Below are positions 43,549 to 53,304 of a DNA stretch of 64,000 nucleotides, piece after piece. Origin of the DNA: Alphaproteobacteria bacterium (GTDB lineage: Bacteria > Pseudomonadota > Alphaproteobacteria > DSM-16000 > Inquilinaceae). The position numbers were made by a program, and so were the translations under genes. The notes beneath the pieces were generated by a model. It was not told the DNA's origin and did not search any database. It saw only the letters and a list, made by a program, of their open reading frames with translations. The stretch spans positions 36,072 to 100,071 of the forward strand of contig JANQIX010000054.1 of assembly GCA_028281925.1 (NCBI GenBank), written 5' to 3'. Every line of letters begins with the position of its first letter. Positions within the stretch are counted from its first letter, which is position 1.

Positions 43549-43829
43549 GGGCGGGCGAAGTCCCGCCGTTCGGGAAACAGCTCGGCCGCGGGATAGGTGC
43601 GCAGGATCTCGTCGGTGCGCGTGTCGCGCTCTGCGATGAACCAGAAGCTGGTGGCGGCATGGCACCACCATTCGCGCACGACGCCGGCCGGATTGTCCTG
43701 CAAGAACACATGCTCCGCCCAGTCTTCGTCCGACACAGTGGCCGGGTCCGGCATCACGGCCACTTCGCCGCCACAGACGAATTCCTGGATGTTGCGCAGT
43801 CCGTTCAAGGGGCAGGGCATCAGCTTCAT
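43545..43829 (-). CDS. soxD: Sarcosine oxidase delta subunit
   Basis: 94 residues. The zinc-binding SoxD pattern is seen in MPCPLNGLRNIQEFVCGGE and the later REWWCHAATSFWFIAERDTRTDEIL. Length and position between soxB and soxA are standard for heterotetrameric sarcosine oxidase. Translationally coupled to soxA (ATGA). Confidence 0.93.
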   Translation of the reverse strand: MKLMPCPLNGLRNIQEFVCGGEVAVMPDPATVSDEDWAEHVFLQDNPAGVVREWWCHAATSFWFIAERDTRTDEILRTYPAAELFPERRDFARP

Positions 43830-43871
43830 GGGCGGTCCGTCTGCATTGGCGCTCGGGCGATGCGCACGGGG

Positions 43872-45119
43872 TCAGTGGCCGACACTGGCGGCCCCCTTCT
43901 CGCCCACCTGGTCGAAGGCGCGGAAGCGCTGGAGCGCGAAGGACCGGATCAGCGGATGTGCCTCGCCGGTCGCGAGCGTGTGCGCCATGGTCACGCCGCA
44001 GATGGGCGTGGCCTTGAAGCCCCAGGTGCCCCAGCCGGCGTCGATATACAGCCCCTCGACCGGGGTTGGTCCCATGATCGGGGAGAAGTCGGGCGTCATG
44101 TCGGCGATGCCGGCCCATTGGCGCAGGATGCGCACCTCGCTCAAGCCGGGGAACAGCTCCAGCATGTGGCCCATCAGCCCTTCCTTGAAGTCGAGCGTGG
44201 AGCGGGTGCCGTAGAGCGGATAGGGATCCGTCGCGCCGCCCATCACCAGCTCGCCGCGTGCCGATTGGCTGACGTAAGTGTGCAGCGAGCCGGAGACGAT
44301 GATCGGGTCGAGAAACGGCTTCAGCGGCTGGCTGACGCAGGCCTGCAGCGGGATCGACCGGATCGGCAGCCGCAAGCCCGCCATCCCGGCGATGAGGGAG
44401 GAGGAGCCGGCAACGGCCTGCAGCACCCGGTTGGCCCGCACGGGCCCGCGCGACGTCTCCACGCCGGTCACCCGCGACCCGTCCGGTGTCGTGAGCAGCG
44501 CCGTGACCTCCGTCTCGGGATGCAGCTCGACGCCCTTGTCGGCAGCGCGGGCGGCATAGCCCCAGGCTACGGCGTCGTGCCGCGCGATCGCCCCCGGCGG
44601 GTGGTAGAGCGCGGCCAGCACCGGGTAACGGACGGTGCGGCTGAGGTCCATGGACGGGACCAGGCGGCCGATCTCCTCGGGCCAGATCAGCTCACTGTCC
44701 ACGTCCAGATGCTTGTTGACCTCCGCCCGCCAGCGCATGGTGCGCACCGAGGCATCCGTATGGGCCAGCGTCAGGTGCCCGCGCTGGGCATAGAGGATGT
44801 TGAAGCCGAGGCGGACCGACAGATCCCGCCACAGCTTCATGCTCTCGGCATAGAAGGACACGCCCTCGGGCGTCAGATAGTTGGCGCGGACGATGGTGGT
44901 GTTGCGCGCCGTGTTGCCGCCGCCGAGATACCCCTTGTCCAAGACGGCGACGTCGGTGATCCCGTGGTCGTGCGCCAGATGATAGGCCGCCGCCAGCCCG
45001 TGCCCACCGCCGCCTATGATGACGACGTCGTACCCCTCCTTCAGGGGCGGGCGGACGGGAAACAGGCGCTTGGCAGGATAGCTTCGGGCGAACCCGTACT
45101 TCAGAAGACCGAACGGCAT
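43872..45119 (-). CDS. soxB: Sarcosine oxidase beta subunit
   Basis: About 415 residues from ATG 45119 (MPFGLLKYGFARSYPAKRLF); a longer frame to 45176 adds a poor N terminus. It is an FAD-dependent amine oxidase of the DAO family: YDVVIIGGGGHGLAAAYHLAHDHG binds FAD, GNTARNTTIVRANYL is typical of SoxB, and GWGTWGFKATPICGVTMA is near the C terminus. It oxidises the methyl group of sarcosine. It begins 151 bases after glcF, the largest gap in the minus-strand block, so it may have its own promoter there. Confidence 0.95.
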   Translation of the reverse strand: MPFGLLKYGFARSYPAKRLFPVRPPLKEGYDVVIIGGGGHGLAAAYHLAHDHGITDVAVLDKGYLGGGNTARNTTIVRANYLTPEGVSFYAESMKLWRDLSVRLGFNILYAQRGHLTLAHTDASVRTMRWRAEVNKHLDVDSELIWPEEIGRLVPSMDLSRTVRYPVLAALYHPPGAIARHDAVAWGYAARAADKGVELHPETEVTALLTTPDGSRVTGVETSRGPVRANRVLQAVAGSSSLIAGMAGLRLPIRSIPLQACVSQPLKPFLDPIIVSGSLHTYVSQSARGELVMGGATDPYPLYGTRSTLDFKEGLMGHMLELFPGLSEVRILRQWAGIADMTPDFSPIMGPTPVEGLYIDAGWGTWGFKATPICGVTMAHTLATGEAHPLIRSFALQRFRAFDQVGEKGAASVGH

Positions 45120-45270
45120 GACGCGGGGGACTGTAACCGGCTGGAACCGCGCTGACGATAGGGCACACGTGCACAAGCGGTCGCAGGAAAGGGCGACGGG
45201 AAGTGGCCCCCCAGCGCCACCTGGCCCGATCCCGCGAGGGATGGGCCAGGGTTCGGAAGGCGCTCTTGCG

Positions 45271-46620
45271 TCAGGCGGCCATCGACCGGTCCGGATCGGC
45301 GCCTGATTGTGCGGGGTCCGACAGGTCCCTCAGCGCCTCGGGTTTGGGGCCGCCGGTGGCCCAGTCCAGCAAGGCCGCAGTGTGGACGATCGGGATGCCC
45401 GTACCGCTGCCGATCTGAGTCATGCAGCCGATATTGCCGGTGGCGATCAGATCCGGTTTCAGTTTTTCGATGTTGCCGACTTTGCGGTCGCGCAGTTCGG
45501 TCGCCAGTTCCGGCTGCAGCAAGTTGTAGGTGCCGGCGGAGCCGCAGCAGAGATGCCCTTCGGGCACGTAGCGGACCTGGAAGCCCACCGCCTGCAGCAG
45601 GCGCTTGGGTTCGGTGCGGATCTGCTGGCCGTGCTGCATGGAGCAGGCGGAGTGATAGGCGACCGTCTGGCCGGTGGCGATCACCGGCGGATTCAGCCCC
45701 AGCTCCACCATGAACTCGCTGATGTCGCGGGTGATGGCGGAAACCTTGGCGGCCCGATCCGCCCACTCCGGCTCGCCCCGCAGCATGAAGCCGTAGTCCT
45801 TCACCGTCGTGCCGCAGCCCGAGGTGTTGATGATGATAGCGTCCAGCCCCTCGCCGCCATGCTCCACCATCTCCGCCGACCAGGCGGCGATGTTCGCCTT
45901 GGCGGCGCGATGGGCCGGTTCCTCCTTGCCCATGTGATGGGTCACGGCGCCGCAGCAGCCGTTGCCGCGCGCCACCACGACCTCGACCCCATGGCGGGTC
46001 AGCAGCCGCACCGTCGCCTCGTTGATGCCAGGGTCCAGCACCTGCTGGGCGCAGCCGTTCAAGAGGGTCACGCGCCGCCGTCTCGGGCCTTCCGCCGGGA
46101 TCACCTGCGGCCGGTCGATGGGGCTGGGGCCGGGCAGCCGCGCCGGGGCCATCGCCACCATGCCCTTCAGCCGGCCGGGAAGGTACCGGGCGATCGGTCG
46201 GGCGAGCCACGCCCCCAGCAGTGCCAGCCGGAAGAGCCGCGGATTGGGGATCAACCGGGCCAGCAGCTCCCGCAAAATACGGTCGGGCAGGGCGCGCTGA
46301 TGCGTTTCTTCGATATGCACGCGGGCATGGTCGACCAGGTGCATGTAGTTCACGCCCGACGGACAGGTTGTCATGCACGAAAGGCAAGAGAGGCAGCGGT
46401 CGATATGCTTGACGACCGTCTCCGGCGCTGGCCGGTCGTTCTCGAACATCTCTTTGATCTGGTAGATCCGGCCCCGCGGACTGTCCAGTTCATCACCCAG
46501 GATCTGATAGGTCGGGCACGTGGCTAGGCAGAAGCCGCAATGCACGCAGGTGCGCAGGATCTTCTCGCTTTCCGCCATGGCCTGATCGGCCAGCTGGGCC
46601 AGGGTGAAGTTGGTTTGCAT
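45271..46620 (-). CDS. glcF: Glycolate oxidase iron-sulfur subunit
   Basis: 449 residues. Two 4Fe-4S ferredoxin motifs appear near the N terminus (CVHCGFCLATCPTY and CLSCLSCMTTCPSG), then two cysteine-rich domains (GNGCCGA, NTSGCGTTVKDYG, CSMQHGQQIR, LCCGSAGTYNLLQ). With GlcD and GlcE it passes electrons from glycolate oxidation to the respiratory chain. Gene order glcD-glcE-glcF is conserved here, with a gap of 12 bases to glcE. Confidence 0.96.
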   Translation of the reverse strand: MQTNFTLAQLADQAMAESEKILRTCVHCGFCLATCPTYQILGDELDSPRGRIYQIKEMFENDRPAPETVVKHIDRCLSCLSCMTTCPSGVNYMHLVDHARVHIEETHQRALPDRILRELLARLIPNPRLFRLALLGAWLARPIARYLPGRLKGMVAMAPARLPGPSPIDRPQVIPAEGPRRRRVTLLNGCAQQVLDPGINEATVRLLTRHGVEVVVARGNGCCGAVTHHMGKEEPAHRAAKANIAAWSAEMVEHGGEGLDAIIINTSGCGTTVKDYGFMLRGEPEWADRAAKVSAITRDISEFMVELGLNPPVIATGQTVAYHSACSMQHGQQIRTEPKRLLQAVGFQVRYVPEGHLCCGSAGTYNLLQPELATELRDRKVGNIEKLKPDLIATGNIGCMTQIGSGTGIPIVHTAALLDWATGGPKPEALRDLSDPAQSGADPDRSMAA

Positions 46621-46632
46621 GGCGCGCCTCCA

Positions 46633-47847
46633 CTAAACGCCGGCATACATGCGGCCGGGGTTGAGGATGCGGTCGGGGTCGAAGCTGCGCTTGATCCGAT
46701 CGCCCAACATGGCGAGCACGGGCGGCGGCGGGTCGAACACTTCGCCCTCGCCGGGGCCGCCACCGGCCGGACGCACCAGCGTGGCATGGCCGCCGGACGG
46801 TCGGACGGCATCGCGCACGGCCGCCGCACCGTCGTCGTCACCCGCCTCTACGGCCAGCCAGACCAAGCCGCCGCCCCAGTCGAGCACGGCGTCGACGGGT
46901 GAGCGTTCGCGCAACCGCGCCAGCACCGCCGGGCCTTCCGACGGGGTCGTCGACACCCGCCACAGGCTGCCGCTGCTCGCGGCCAGCGGGCGGACATCGC
47001 GAATGCCGGCCCACACTGCGGCACCGTCGGCATCGTCCAGCACCGTCGTCGCAGCGCGCGGACCGTAGCTGCCCCGTAATGCATCGGTTCGATAAGCCAC
47101 CGAGTCCGCGAAGCCTTCCAGCCGGATGACTGTGGCCGATGTTCCGGCGTCAGCCAGGGCCGATACCCCGAGAGTACTTGCCTGGGTCGCCGGCAAGTAC
47201 GCAGCACCGGTGACGTCGAACGGGCTGCCCAGCGCCTCTGCCATGGCCGCCTGGCCGGCGACCTCATCGAGCCCGAACAGCACCAGGGTCGCGGCTCGCT
47301 CGGCCTTCGGCCGCACCTTCAACGTGACCTCGGTCAGGATGCCCAGCGTGCCGAAGGAGCCGGCGAACAGTTTGCACAGGTCATAGCCGGTGACGTTCTT
47401 GACCACGCGCCCGCCGTTCTTGATCACCTCGCCGCGGCCGTTCACCGCGCGCACCCCCAGCAGGTGGTCGCGCGCCGCCCCGGCATTGACTCGCCGGGGG
47501 CCCGAGAGGTTGCAGGCGATCACGCCGCCGATGGTGGGCTCGGCGCCCTCACCGCCATAGACGGTCCGGTGATCGATGGGCTCGAACGCCAGTTCCTGGC
47601 CCTGTTCACCGAGTGTCTGGGTGATCTCCGACAGCGGCGTGCCGCTGTTGGCCGAAATCACCAGCTCGGTCGGCCGGTAGAGTGTGATGCCGCGCAAGGC
47701 ATCAGTCGACAGCGTCGCCGCCGCCTGCACCCGGCGTCCCAGCCGCCGCTTCGTGCCGCCACCGCTGATTTCCAGCGGCGTGCGTTCGGCTCGGGCCGCC
47801 AGCACCGTGTCGGCGATCTGGGTTTCGCTAGTGGGAAGCGTGTGCAT
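46633..47847 (-). CDS. glcE: Glycolate oxidase FAD-binding subunit GlcE
   Basis: 404 residues from ATG 47847, chosen because GGAGG lies eight bases upstream, inside the alternative start at 47859. The FAD-binding PCMH-type domain shows PLEISGGGTKRRLGR, ISANSGTPLSEI and TIGGVIACNLSGPRRVNAGAARDHLLGV. It is shorter than GlcD and acts with it in the GlcDEF complex. Its start overlaps the glcD end by 20 bases. Confidence 0.95.
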   Translation of the reverse strand: MHTLPTSETQIADTVLAARAERTPLEISGGGTKRRLGRRVQAAATLSTDALRGITLYRPTELVISANSGTPLSEITQTLGEQGQELAFEPIDHRTVYGGEGAEPTIGGVIACNLSGPRRVNAGAARDHLLGVRAVNGRGEVIKNGGRVVKNVTGYDLCKLFAGSFGTLGILTEVTLKVRPKAERAATLVLFGLDEVAGQAAMAEALGSPFDVTGAAYLPATQASTLGVSALADAGTSATVIRLEGFADSVAYRTDALRGSYGPRAATTVLDDADGAAVWAGIRDVRPLAASSGSLWRVSTTPSEGPAVLARLRERSPVDAVLDWGGGLVWLAVEAGDDDGAAAVRDAVRPSGGHATLVRPAGGGPGEGEVFDPPPPVLAMLGDRIKRSFDPDRILNPGRMYAGV

Positions 47848-49327
47848 CGACGCCTCCATGTGTCGGTAAGTTCAGGGGGGCCGGGTCGTCCCAGGCCGGC
47901 GGCGTGTCCGTCAGCGGGAAGACCTTGGCGGGGTTCAGCAGCCATTGGGGGTCGAAGGCACTCTTCAACCGGCGCTGCTGATCGAGATCGGTCGGGTTGA
48001 ACTGCACGGGCATCAGGTCCCGCTTTTCCACGCCGACGCCGTGCTCGCCGGTCAGGCAGCCGCCGACATCGACGCAGAGCTTCAGGATCTCCGCACCCAT
48101 CTCCTCCGCACGGGCCAGCTCGCCGGGCTTGTTGGCATCGTAGAGGATCAGCGGGTGCAGGTTGCCGTCACCCGCATGGAAGATGTTGGCCACCTGGAAG
48201 CCGTAGGCGGCGGACAGCGCGCCGATCCGGCCCAGCACCTCAGGCAGCGTGCCGGTGGGGATCGTGCCGTCCATGCAGTAATAGTCCGGCATGATCTGAC
48301 CCACGGCGCCGAACGCGGCCTTGCGTCCCTTCCAGATCAAGGCGCTTTCGGCGTCTGACTGGCTGACGCGGATGGTCCTGGGGTCGTGCGCCTGGGCGAT
48401 CGCCACGATGCGGTCCAGGAGCGCGGCGATCTCCGCCTCAGAGCCCTCGACCTCGACGATCAGCATGGCTTCGGCGTCCAGCGGATAGCCGGCCTTGGCG
48501 AAGGCCTCGGTGGCGTGGATCGCCGGCTTGTCCATGAACTCCAGCGCCACCGGAATGATGCCGGAGCCGATGATGGCGTCGACGCAGGCACCGGCAGCTT
48601 CGTTGCTGTCGAAGCTGATGAGCGCAGGCCGTGCGCCTTCGGCGGAGCGCAGGATGCGCACCGTCGCCTCCGTGACGATGCCGAGCCCGCCTTCAGAGCC
48701 GGTGATCAGGCCCAACAGGTCGTAACCCGCGGCGTCCAGATGCTTGCCGCCGAGCTCTACGACCTGGCCGTCCGGCAGCACCAGGGTGACGCCCATCAGG
48801 TTGTTCGTTGTTACGCCGTATTTCAGGCAGTGCGCCCCGCCGGAGTTCATGGCGATGTTGCCGGCGATGGTGCAGACGATCTGGCTCGACGGGTCAGGGG
48901 CGTAGAAGTACTGCTCGTGCTCCACCGCCCGCGTGATGCCCATGTTCGTCACACCGGCCTGAACCGTTGCGGTGCGATTGGCGAAGTCGATGTCCAGCAC
49001 CCGGCTCAGGCGCGAGACGCCGATCACCACGCTGTCGGCCAGCGGCAGCGCGCCGCCGGCGAGCGACGTGCCGGCGCCGCGCGCCACCACGCGGATGCCG
49101 TTGTCGTGGCAATAGGCCATCACACGGCTCACCTCTTCGGTGGAGCCTGGCAGGACGACCAGCATGGGCATCTGGCGATAGGCGGTCAGCCCGTCGGTCT
49201 CATAGGCGCGCATCTCGTCTGCGGCATCGATCACCGCTTCGGGTTTGTCGATCAGGCCGCGCAGGTCGGCGGCGATCTGGGCGCGCCGGGCCAGCACGTC
49301 CTCTCTCGGCGGCGGCAGCTCGATCAT
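47828..49327 (-). CDS. glcD: Glycolate oxidase catalytic subunit GlcD
   Basis: 499 residues. FAD-linked oxidase: PMLVVLPGSTEEVSRVMAYC, VVARGAGTSLAGGALPLADSV, IAMNSGGAHCLKYGVTTNN and the C-terminal NIFHAGDGNLHPLILYD and CLTGEHGVGVEKRDLM are diagnostic. It oxidises glycolate (or D-lactate) to glyoxylate, feeding Gcl encoded further upstream in the same block. 66 bases separate it from glxR. Confidence 0.96.
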   Translation of the reverse strand: MIELPPPREDVLARRAQIAADLRGLIDKPEAVIDAADEMRAYETDGLTAYRQMPMLVVLPGSTEEVSRVMAYCHDNGIRVVARGAGTSLAGGALPLADSVVIGVSRLSRVLDIDFANRTATVQAGVTNMGITRAVEHEQYFYAPDPSSQIVCTIAGNIAMNSGGAHCLKYGVTTNNLMGVTLVLPDGQVVELGGKHLDAAGYDLLGLITGSEGGLGIVTEATVRILRSAEGARPALISFDSNEAAGACVDAIIGSGIIPVALEFMDKPAIHATEAFAKAGYPLDAEAMLIVEVEGSEAEIAALLDRIVAIAQAHDPRTIRVSQSDAESALIWKGRKAAFGAVGQIMPDYYCMDGTIPTGTLPEVLGRIGALSAAYGFQVANIFHAGDGNLHPLILYDANKPGELARAEEMGAEILKLCVDVGGCLTGEHGVGVEKRDLMPVQFNPTDLDQQRRLKSAFDPQWLLNPAKVFPLTDTPPAWDDPAPLNLPTHGGVDAHASH

Positions 49328-49393
49328 GGTTGTCCTCCCTCCGCTGTGCGCCGCCGGTATCCGACGGCATCACTGCATTTCAGTGGATGGCGA

Positions 49394-50293
49394 TCAGCCC
49401 GCAGGCGGTTGGCCGATCTCGTGGTCCGCCAGCACCTCCAGGGCGCGCACCATGGCGGAGTGGTCCCAGCCGTCGCCGCCATGGGCGGTGCAGGCGTTGA
49501 ACAGCTCTTGGCACGTCGCCGTGTTGGGCAGGCTGACGCCGATCGACCGGGCGCCCTGCAGTGCCAGGTTCAGATCCTTCTGGTGCAGCGCGATCCGGAA
49601 GCCGGGGTCGAAGCTGCGGTCGATCATCCGCTGGCCGTGCACCTCAAGAATGCGGGACGAGGCGAAGCCGCCCATCAGCGCCTGGCGCACCCTGGCCGGA
49701 TCGGCCCCGGCCTTGGCGGCGAACACCAATGCCTCGCCCACCGCCTCGATGGTCAGCGCCACGATGATCTGGTTGGCCACCTTGCAGGTTTGGCCGTCGC
49801 CATTGCCGCCGACCAGCGTGATGTTCTTGCCCATCAGCTCGAACAGCGGCCGCACCTGCTCGAACACCGCCTCGGGCCCGCCCACCATGATGGTGAGGCT
49901 CGCGGCCTTGGCGCCGACTTCGCCGCCCGAGACCGGCGCGTCCAGATAGCTGCAGCGGAGATCATTGATCCGGGCCGCGATGCGCTTGGTCTCGATCGGG
50001 GCGATGGAGCTCATGTCCACCACGGTCTTGGCGGGGCTCAGGCCCTCGGCCACACCGTCAGAACCGAACAGCACGGCCTCCACCTGCGGCGTGTCGGGCA
50101 CCATGGTGATGATCACGTCGGCCCGCTCCGCCACCTCTCGGTTGCTGGCGCAGACCACCGCACCCTTATCCAGCAGATCCTGCGGCGGGGCGGAGCGGTG
50201 CTGGACGACGAACAGCTCGTGCCCGCCGTCGATCAGATGTCCGGCCATGGGGGCGCCCATGATGCCGAGACCGATGAATCCCACTTTGCTCAT
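49394..50293 (-). CDS. glxR: Tartronate semialdehyde reductase
   Basis: 299 residues of the beta-hydroxyacid dehydrogenase family: GFIGLGIMGAPMAGHL binds NAD(P), LDAPVSGGEVGAKAASLTIMVGG is the substrate loop, and GNGDGQTCKVANQIIVALTIEAVGEAL carries the catalytic lysine. It reduces tartronate semialdehyde to glycerate, the last step of the glyoxylate branch. Context with gcl and hyi makes the specific assignment safe. Confidence 0.95.
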   Translation of the reverse strand: MSKVGFIGLGIMGAPMAGHLIDGGHELFVVQHRSAPPQDLLDKGAVVCASNREVAERADVIITMVPDTPQVEAVLFGSDGVAEGLSPAKTVVDMSSIAPIETKRIAARINDLRCSYLDAPVSGGEVGAKAASLTIMVGGPEAVFEQVRPLFELMGKNITLVGGNGDGQTCKVANQIIVALTIEAVGEALVFAAKAGADPARVRQALMGGFASSRILEVHGQRMIDRSFDPGFRIALHQKDLNLALQGARSIGVSLPNTATCQELFNACTAHGGDGWDHSAMVRALEVLADHEIGQPPAG

Positions 50294-50321
50294 GTCTTCA
50301 TTCCTCCCGTCTTCTCAGGAT

Positions 50322-51116
50322 TCAGGCGGCCTGCTGGGCGGGCAGGTAGGGCACCAGCCATCCAAGGCCGTCCGTCGTGGCGCCCGCCGGCTTGTATTCG
50401 CAGCCCACCCAGCCGCGGTAGCCGACGCGGTCCAGATGCGCGAACAGGAAGGGGTAGTTGATCTCACCGCTACCGGGCTCATGCCGGCCGGGATTGTCGG
50501 CAACCTGCACATGCGCGATGCGGGTCAGGTTCGTCTCGATCGTTCTGGCCAGATCGCCTTCCATGATCTGCATGTGATAGGCGTCGTACTGGACATAGAT
50601 GTTGCTCGTGCCCGCCTGGTCGATCAGGGCCGTGGCCTGGTCCGTGCCGGTCAGGAAGAAGCCGGGGATGTCGAGCGTGTTGATCGGCTCGATCAGCAGC
50701 TTGATGCCGGCATCGGCAAGCCGCCGGGCGGCGAAGCGGAGGTTGTCGACAAAGGTCTGGGCCAGCCGATCCGACGGCTCCCCGTCGGGCGCGATGCCGG
50801 CCAGGCAGTTCACCTGTGTGCAGCCGAGGGCCGTGGCATAGTCGATGGCTTTGCCGACGCCGTCCTGGAACTCACTGACACGGTCCGGCAGGCAGGCGAT
50901 GCCCCGCTCGCCGGCCTCCCAATCGCCGGCCGGCAGGTTGTGCAGCACCTGGGTCAGGCCGTTGGCGCGCAGCCGCTCGACCAGATCCTCCGCCGCAAAG
51001 GCGTAGGGGAACAGGTACTCGACCCCAGTGAAACCGTCTGCCGCAGCGGCGGCGAAGCGGTCGAGGAACGCATGCTCGCCGTAGAGCATGCTGAGATTGG
51101 CGCAGAATCGCGGCAT
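50322..51116 (-). CDS. hyi: Hydroxypyruvate isomerase
   Basis: 264 residues with the AP-endonuclease-2/TIM-barrel pattern (MPRFCANLSMLYGEHAFLDRF, GFTGVEYLFPY, LIEPINTLDIPGFFL, YVQYDAYHMQIMEGDL, GEINYPFLF, WVGCEYKPAG). It interconverts hydroxypyruvate and tartronate semialdehyde and is regularly encoded between gcl and glxR, as here. Confidence 0.95.
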   Translation of the reverse strand: MPRFCANLSMLYGEHAFLDRFAAAAADGFTGVEYLFPYAFAAEDLVERLRANGLTQVLHNLPAGDWEAGERGIACLPDRVSEFQDGVGKAIDYATALGCTQVNCLAGIAPDGEPSDRLAQTFVDNLRFAARRLADAGIKLLIEPINTLDIPGFFLTGTDQATALIDQAGTSNIYVQYDAYHMQIMEGDLARTIETNLTRIAHVQVADNPGRHEPGSGEINYPFLFAHLDRVGYRGWVGCEYKPAGATTDGLGWLVPYLPAQQAA

Positions 51117-51130
51117 CGGCCGACCCTCCC

Positions 51131-52978
51131 TTATCTGCTGTCTTGGACGGCGGCGACCGGCTCAGGCGCGCTCTGCGCTCCGGCGGTCGTGCCGTTGGCG
51201 AGAACCGATCCCGACACGTCGTCCAGCGACAGAGTCGGGTCGAGGCACAGGATCTCTTCGAACTCGTTCACGTTGTGGATCTCGGTGCCCATGGAGATGT
51301 TGGTCACCCGTTCCACGATGAATTCCAGCACCACGGGCACTTGGTGCTCTTCCATCAGCGCCCGCGCGTCGGCGAAGGCCGCCTTGAACTCGTTTGGGCT
51401 GCGCACCCGGATGGCCTTGCAGCCAAGGCCCTCCGCGACCGCCACATGGTCGACGCCATAACCCTGCATCTCGTCGCTATTGATGTTCTCGAACGCCAGG
51501 CTGACCTGGAAATCCATCTCGAAGCCGCGCTGCGCCTGGCGGATCAGGCCGAGGTACGAGTTGTTCACGACCACATGCAGGTAGGGCAGCTTGTGCTGGG
51601 CGCCGACCGCCAGTTCCTCGATCAGGAACTGGAAGTCATAGTCGCCGGACAGTGCCACGATCTCGCGCTCCGGATCGGCCGCGCGGACGCCCAGAGCCGC
51701 CGGCAAGGTCCAGCCCAGCGGGCCGGCCTGGCCGCAATTGATCCAGTTGCGCGGATTGTAGACGTTCAGAAACTGGGCGCCGGCGATCTGCGACAGCCCG
51801 ATGGTGGTGACGTAGCAGGTGTCGCGATCGAAGGCCTCGTTCATCTCCTGATAGACGCGCTGCGGCTTCAGCGGCACTTGGTCGTAATGGCTGCGGCGCA
51901 GCATGTTGAGCTTGCGGTGCTCGCACGTCTGCGCCCATTCGCTGCGGTCTTTCAGCCTCCCGGCGGCCCGCCACTCGCGCGCCACGTCCACGAACTGGGC
52001 GAGCGCGGCCTTGGCGTCGGACACGATGCCGAGATCCGGATTGAAGACGCGGCCGATCTGCGTGGGCTCGATGTCCACATGCACGAAGGTGCGGCCCTTC
52101 GTGTAGGTCTCGATCGAGCCGGTATGCCGGTTGGCCCAACGGTTGCCGATGCCCAGCACGAAGTCGGATTTCAGGAACGTGGCGTTGCCATAGCGGTGGC
52201 TGGTCTGCAGCCCCACCATGCCGGCCATCAGCGGGTGGTCGTCGGGGATGGCGCCCCAGCCCATCAGCGTGGGGATGACCGGCACGCCGGTGGTCTCTGC
52301 GAACTGCCGCAGAAGGGCGGACGCGTTGGCGTTGATGACCCCGCCGCCGGCCACGATCAGCGGCCGGTCGCTGGCGTTCAGCATCTCCAGGGCCCTTTCC
52401 ACCTGCCGGCGCGTTGCGGCGGGCTTGTAGGCGGGAAGGGGCTCATAGGTTTCGATGTCGAACTCGATCTCCGCCAGCTGCACGTCCAGCGGCAGGTCGA
52501 TCAGTACTGGGCCCGGGCGGCCCGAACGCATCAGGTGAAAGGCCTGCTGGAAAGCGCGCGGCACCTGGCCCGGCTCCAGCACCGTCGTCGCCCATTTGGT
52601 GACGGGTGCGGCGATGGCCTGGATGTCGACCGCCTGGAAGTCTTCCTTGTGCAGCTTCGGCCGCGGCGCCTGGCCCGTGACGCACAGGATCGGGATCGAA
52701 TCCGCCTGCGCGGAATAGAGGCCGGTGATCATGTCCGTCCCGGCGGGGCCGGACGTGCCGATGCACACGCCGATATTGCCGGGCTTGGCACGCGTATACC
52801 CCTCGGCCATGTGCGACGCGCCCTCGACATGGCGGGCGAGGATGTGCCGGATCGACTGGCGCTTGCGCATGATCGCGTAGAGCGGATTGATCGCGGCGCC
52901 GGGAACGCCGAAGGCGACGCTCACGCCTTCCTTCTCCATCACCTGCACCGCGGCTTCGCACGCTGTCATCCTGGCCAT
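51131..52978 (-). CDS. gcl: Glyoxylate carboligase
   Basis: About 615 residues from ATG 52978 (GGAGG upstream). A ThDP enzyme condensing two glyoxylates to tartronate semialdehyde and CO2. The N terminus [35 protein letters not shown] is characteristic. Gcl is unusual in having valine instead of the catalytic glutamate, and [15 protein letters not shown] occupies that region. ThDP motif: [14 protein letters not shown], then [10 protein letters not shown]. First gene of the long minus-strand glyoxylate/sarcosine block. Confidence 0.96.
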   Translation of the reverse strand: MARMTACEAAVQVMEKEGVSVAFGVPGAAINPLYAIMRKRQSIRHILARHVEGASHMAEGYTRAKPGNIGVCIGTSGPAGTDMITGLYSAQADSIPILCVTGQAPRPKLHKEDFQAVDIQAIAAPVTKWATTVLEPGQVPRAFQQAFHLMRSGRPGPVLIDLPLDVQLAEIEFDIETYEPLPAYKPAATRRQVERALEMLNASDRPLIVAGGGVINANASALLRQFAETTGVPVIPTLMGWGAIPDDHPLMAGMVGLQTSHRYGNATFLKSDFVLGIGNRWANRHTGSIETYTKGRTFVHVDIEPTQIGRVFNPDLGIVSDAKAALAQFVDVAREWRAAGRLKDRSEWAQTCEHRKLNMLRRSHYDQVPLKPQRVYQEMNEAFDRDTCYVTTIGLSQIAGAQFLNVYNPRNWINCGQAGPLGWTLPAALGVRAADPEREIVALSGDYDFQFLIEELAVGAQHKLPYLHVVVNNSYLGLIRQAQRGFEMDFQVSLAFENINSDEMQGYGVDHVAVAEGLGCKAIRVRSPNEFKAAFADARALMEEHQVPVVLEFIVERVTNISMGTEIHNVNEFEEILCLDPTLSLDDVSGSVLANGTTAGAQSAPEPVAAVQDSR

Positions 52979-53304
52979 CGGTCCCTCCATCAGGCTGGTC
53001 GCATCGCCTGATGCAAAACCTAAGGCACCTCAGTGCAGCTCTCAACATTTTTTGGAAACGTTTCCGTTATGCGGAATAACATGATATTTCCATTAATTTT
53101 CAGCAATATAGAGACTTCCGATTGAATGAGATTCTTGTCTGCTAACGGATGCGGTGGCTTGCCCGTGCGAAGCTCGGCGTTGCTGGGCCTGGGGACCGCT
53201 ATCGGGTAACCCGCCCTTAAGGCGCATAGGCGCAGTATTTTCTCCCGTAAGGCGGGATGCTTCTCCGGCTCTAACGCTGAGAGGGCTGTGACACGGGAGT
53301 TCGC
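52979..53304. other. Regulatory gap between gcl and the small membrane protein
   Basis: 326 bases without a gene. It holds the gcl leader, the probable operator (53058-53093) and, to the right, an ordinary stretch leading to the small plus-strand gene, with GGGAG ahead of its ATG. No riboswitch-like structure was recognised. Confidence 0.4.
53058..53093 (-). promoter_or_regulatory. Probable operator of the gcl operon, shared with dctP
   Basis: ACGTTTCCGTTATGCGGAA (53058-53076) contains TTTCCG-N5-CGGAA, and overlaps the palindrome GGAAACGTTTCC (53054-53065). ATGATATTTCCAT follows at 53081-53093. Both elements recur upstream of dctP. Half-sites of the GGAAA/TTTCC type are known for IclR-family regulators. 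An iclR gene lies 0.6 kb away, so it is the probable binder. Confidence 0.55.

Noticed and set aside
45120..45270. Imperfect GGCCC/GGGCC hairpin between glcF and soxB as a terminator
   Set aside because: Stem is interrupted and lacks a T tract; it may be a chance GC-rich inverted repeat.
51143..53011. 622-codon plus-strand frame opposite gcl, and 691-codon frame 48386-50461 opposite glcD/glxR
   Set aside because: His/Arg/Gly-rich antisense products of conserved genes with no family features.
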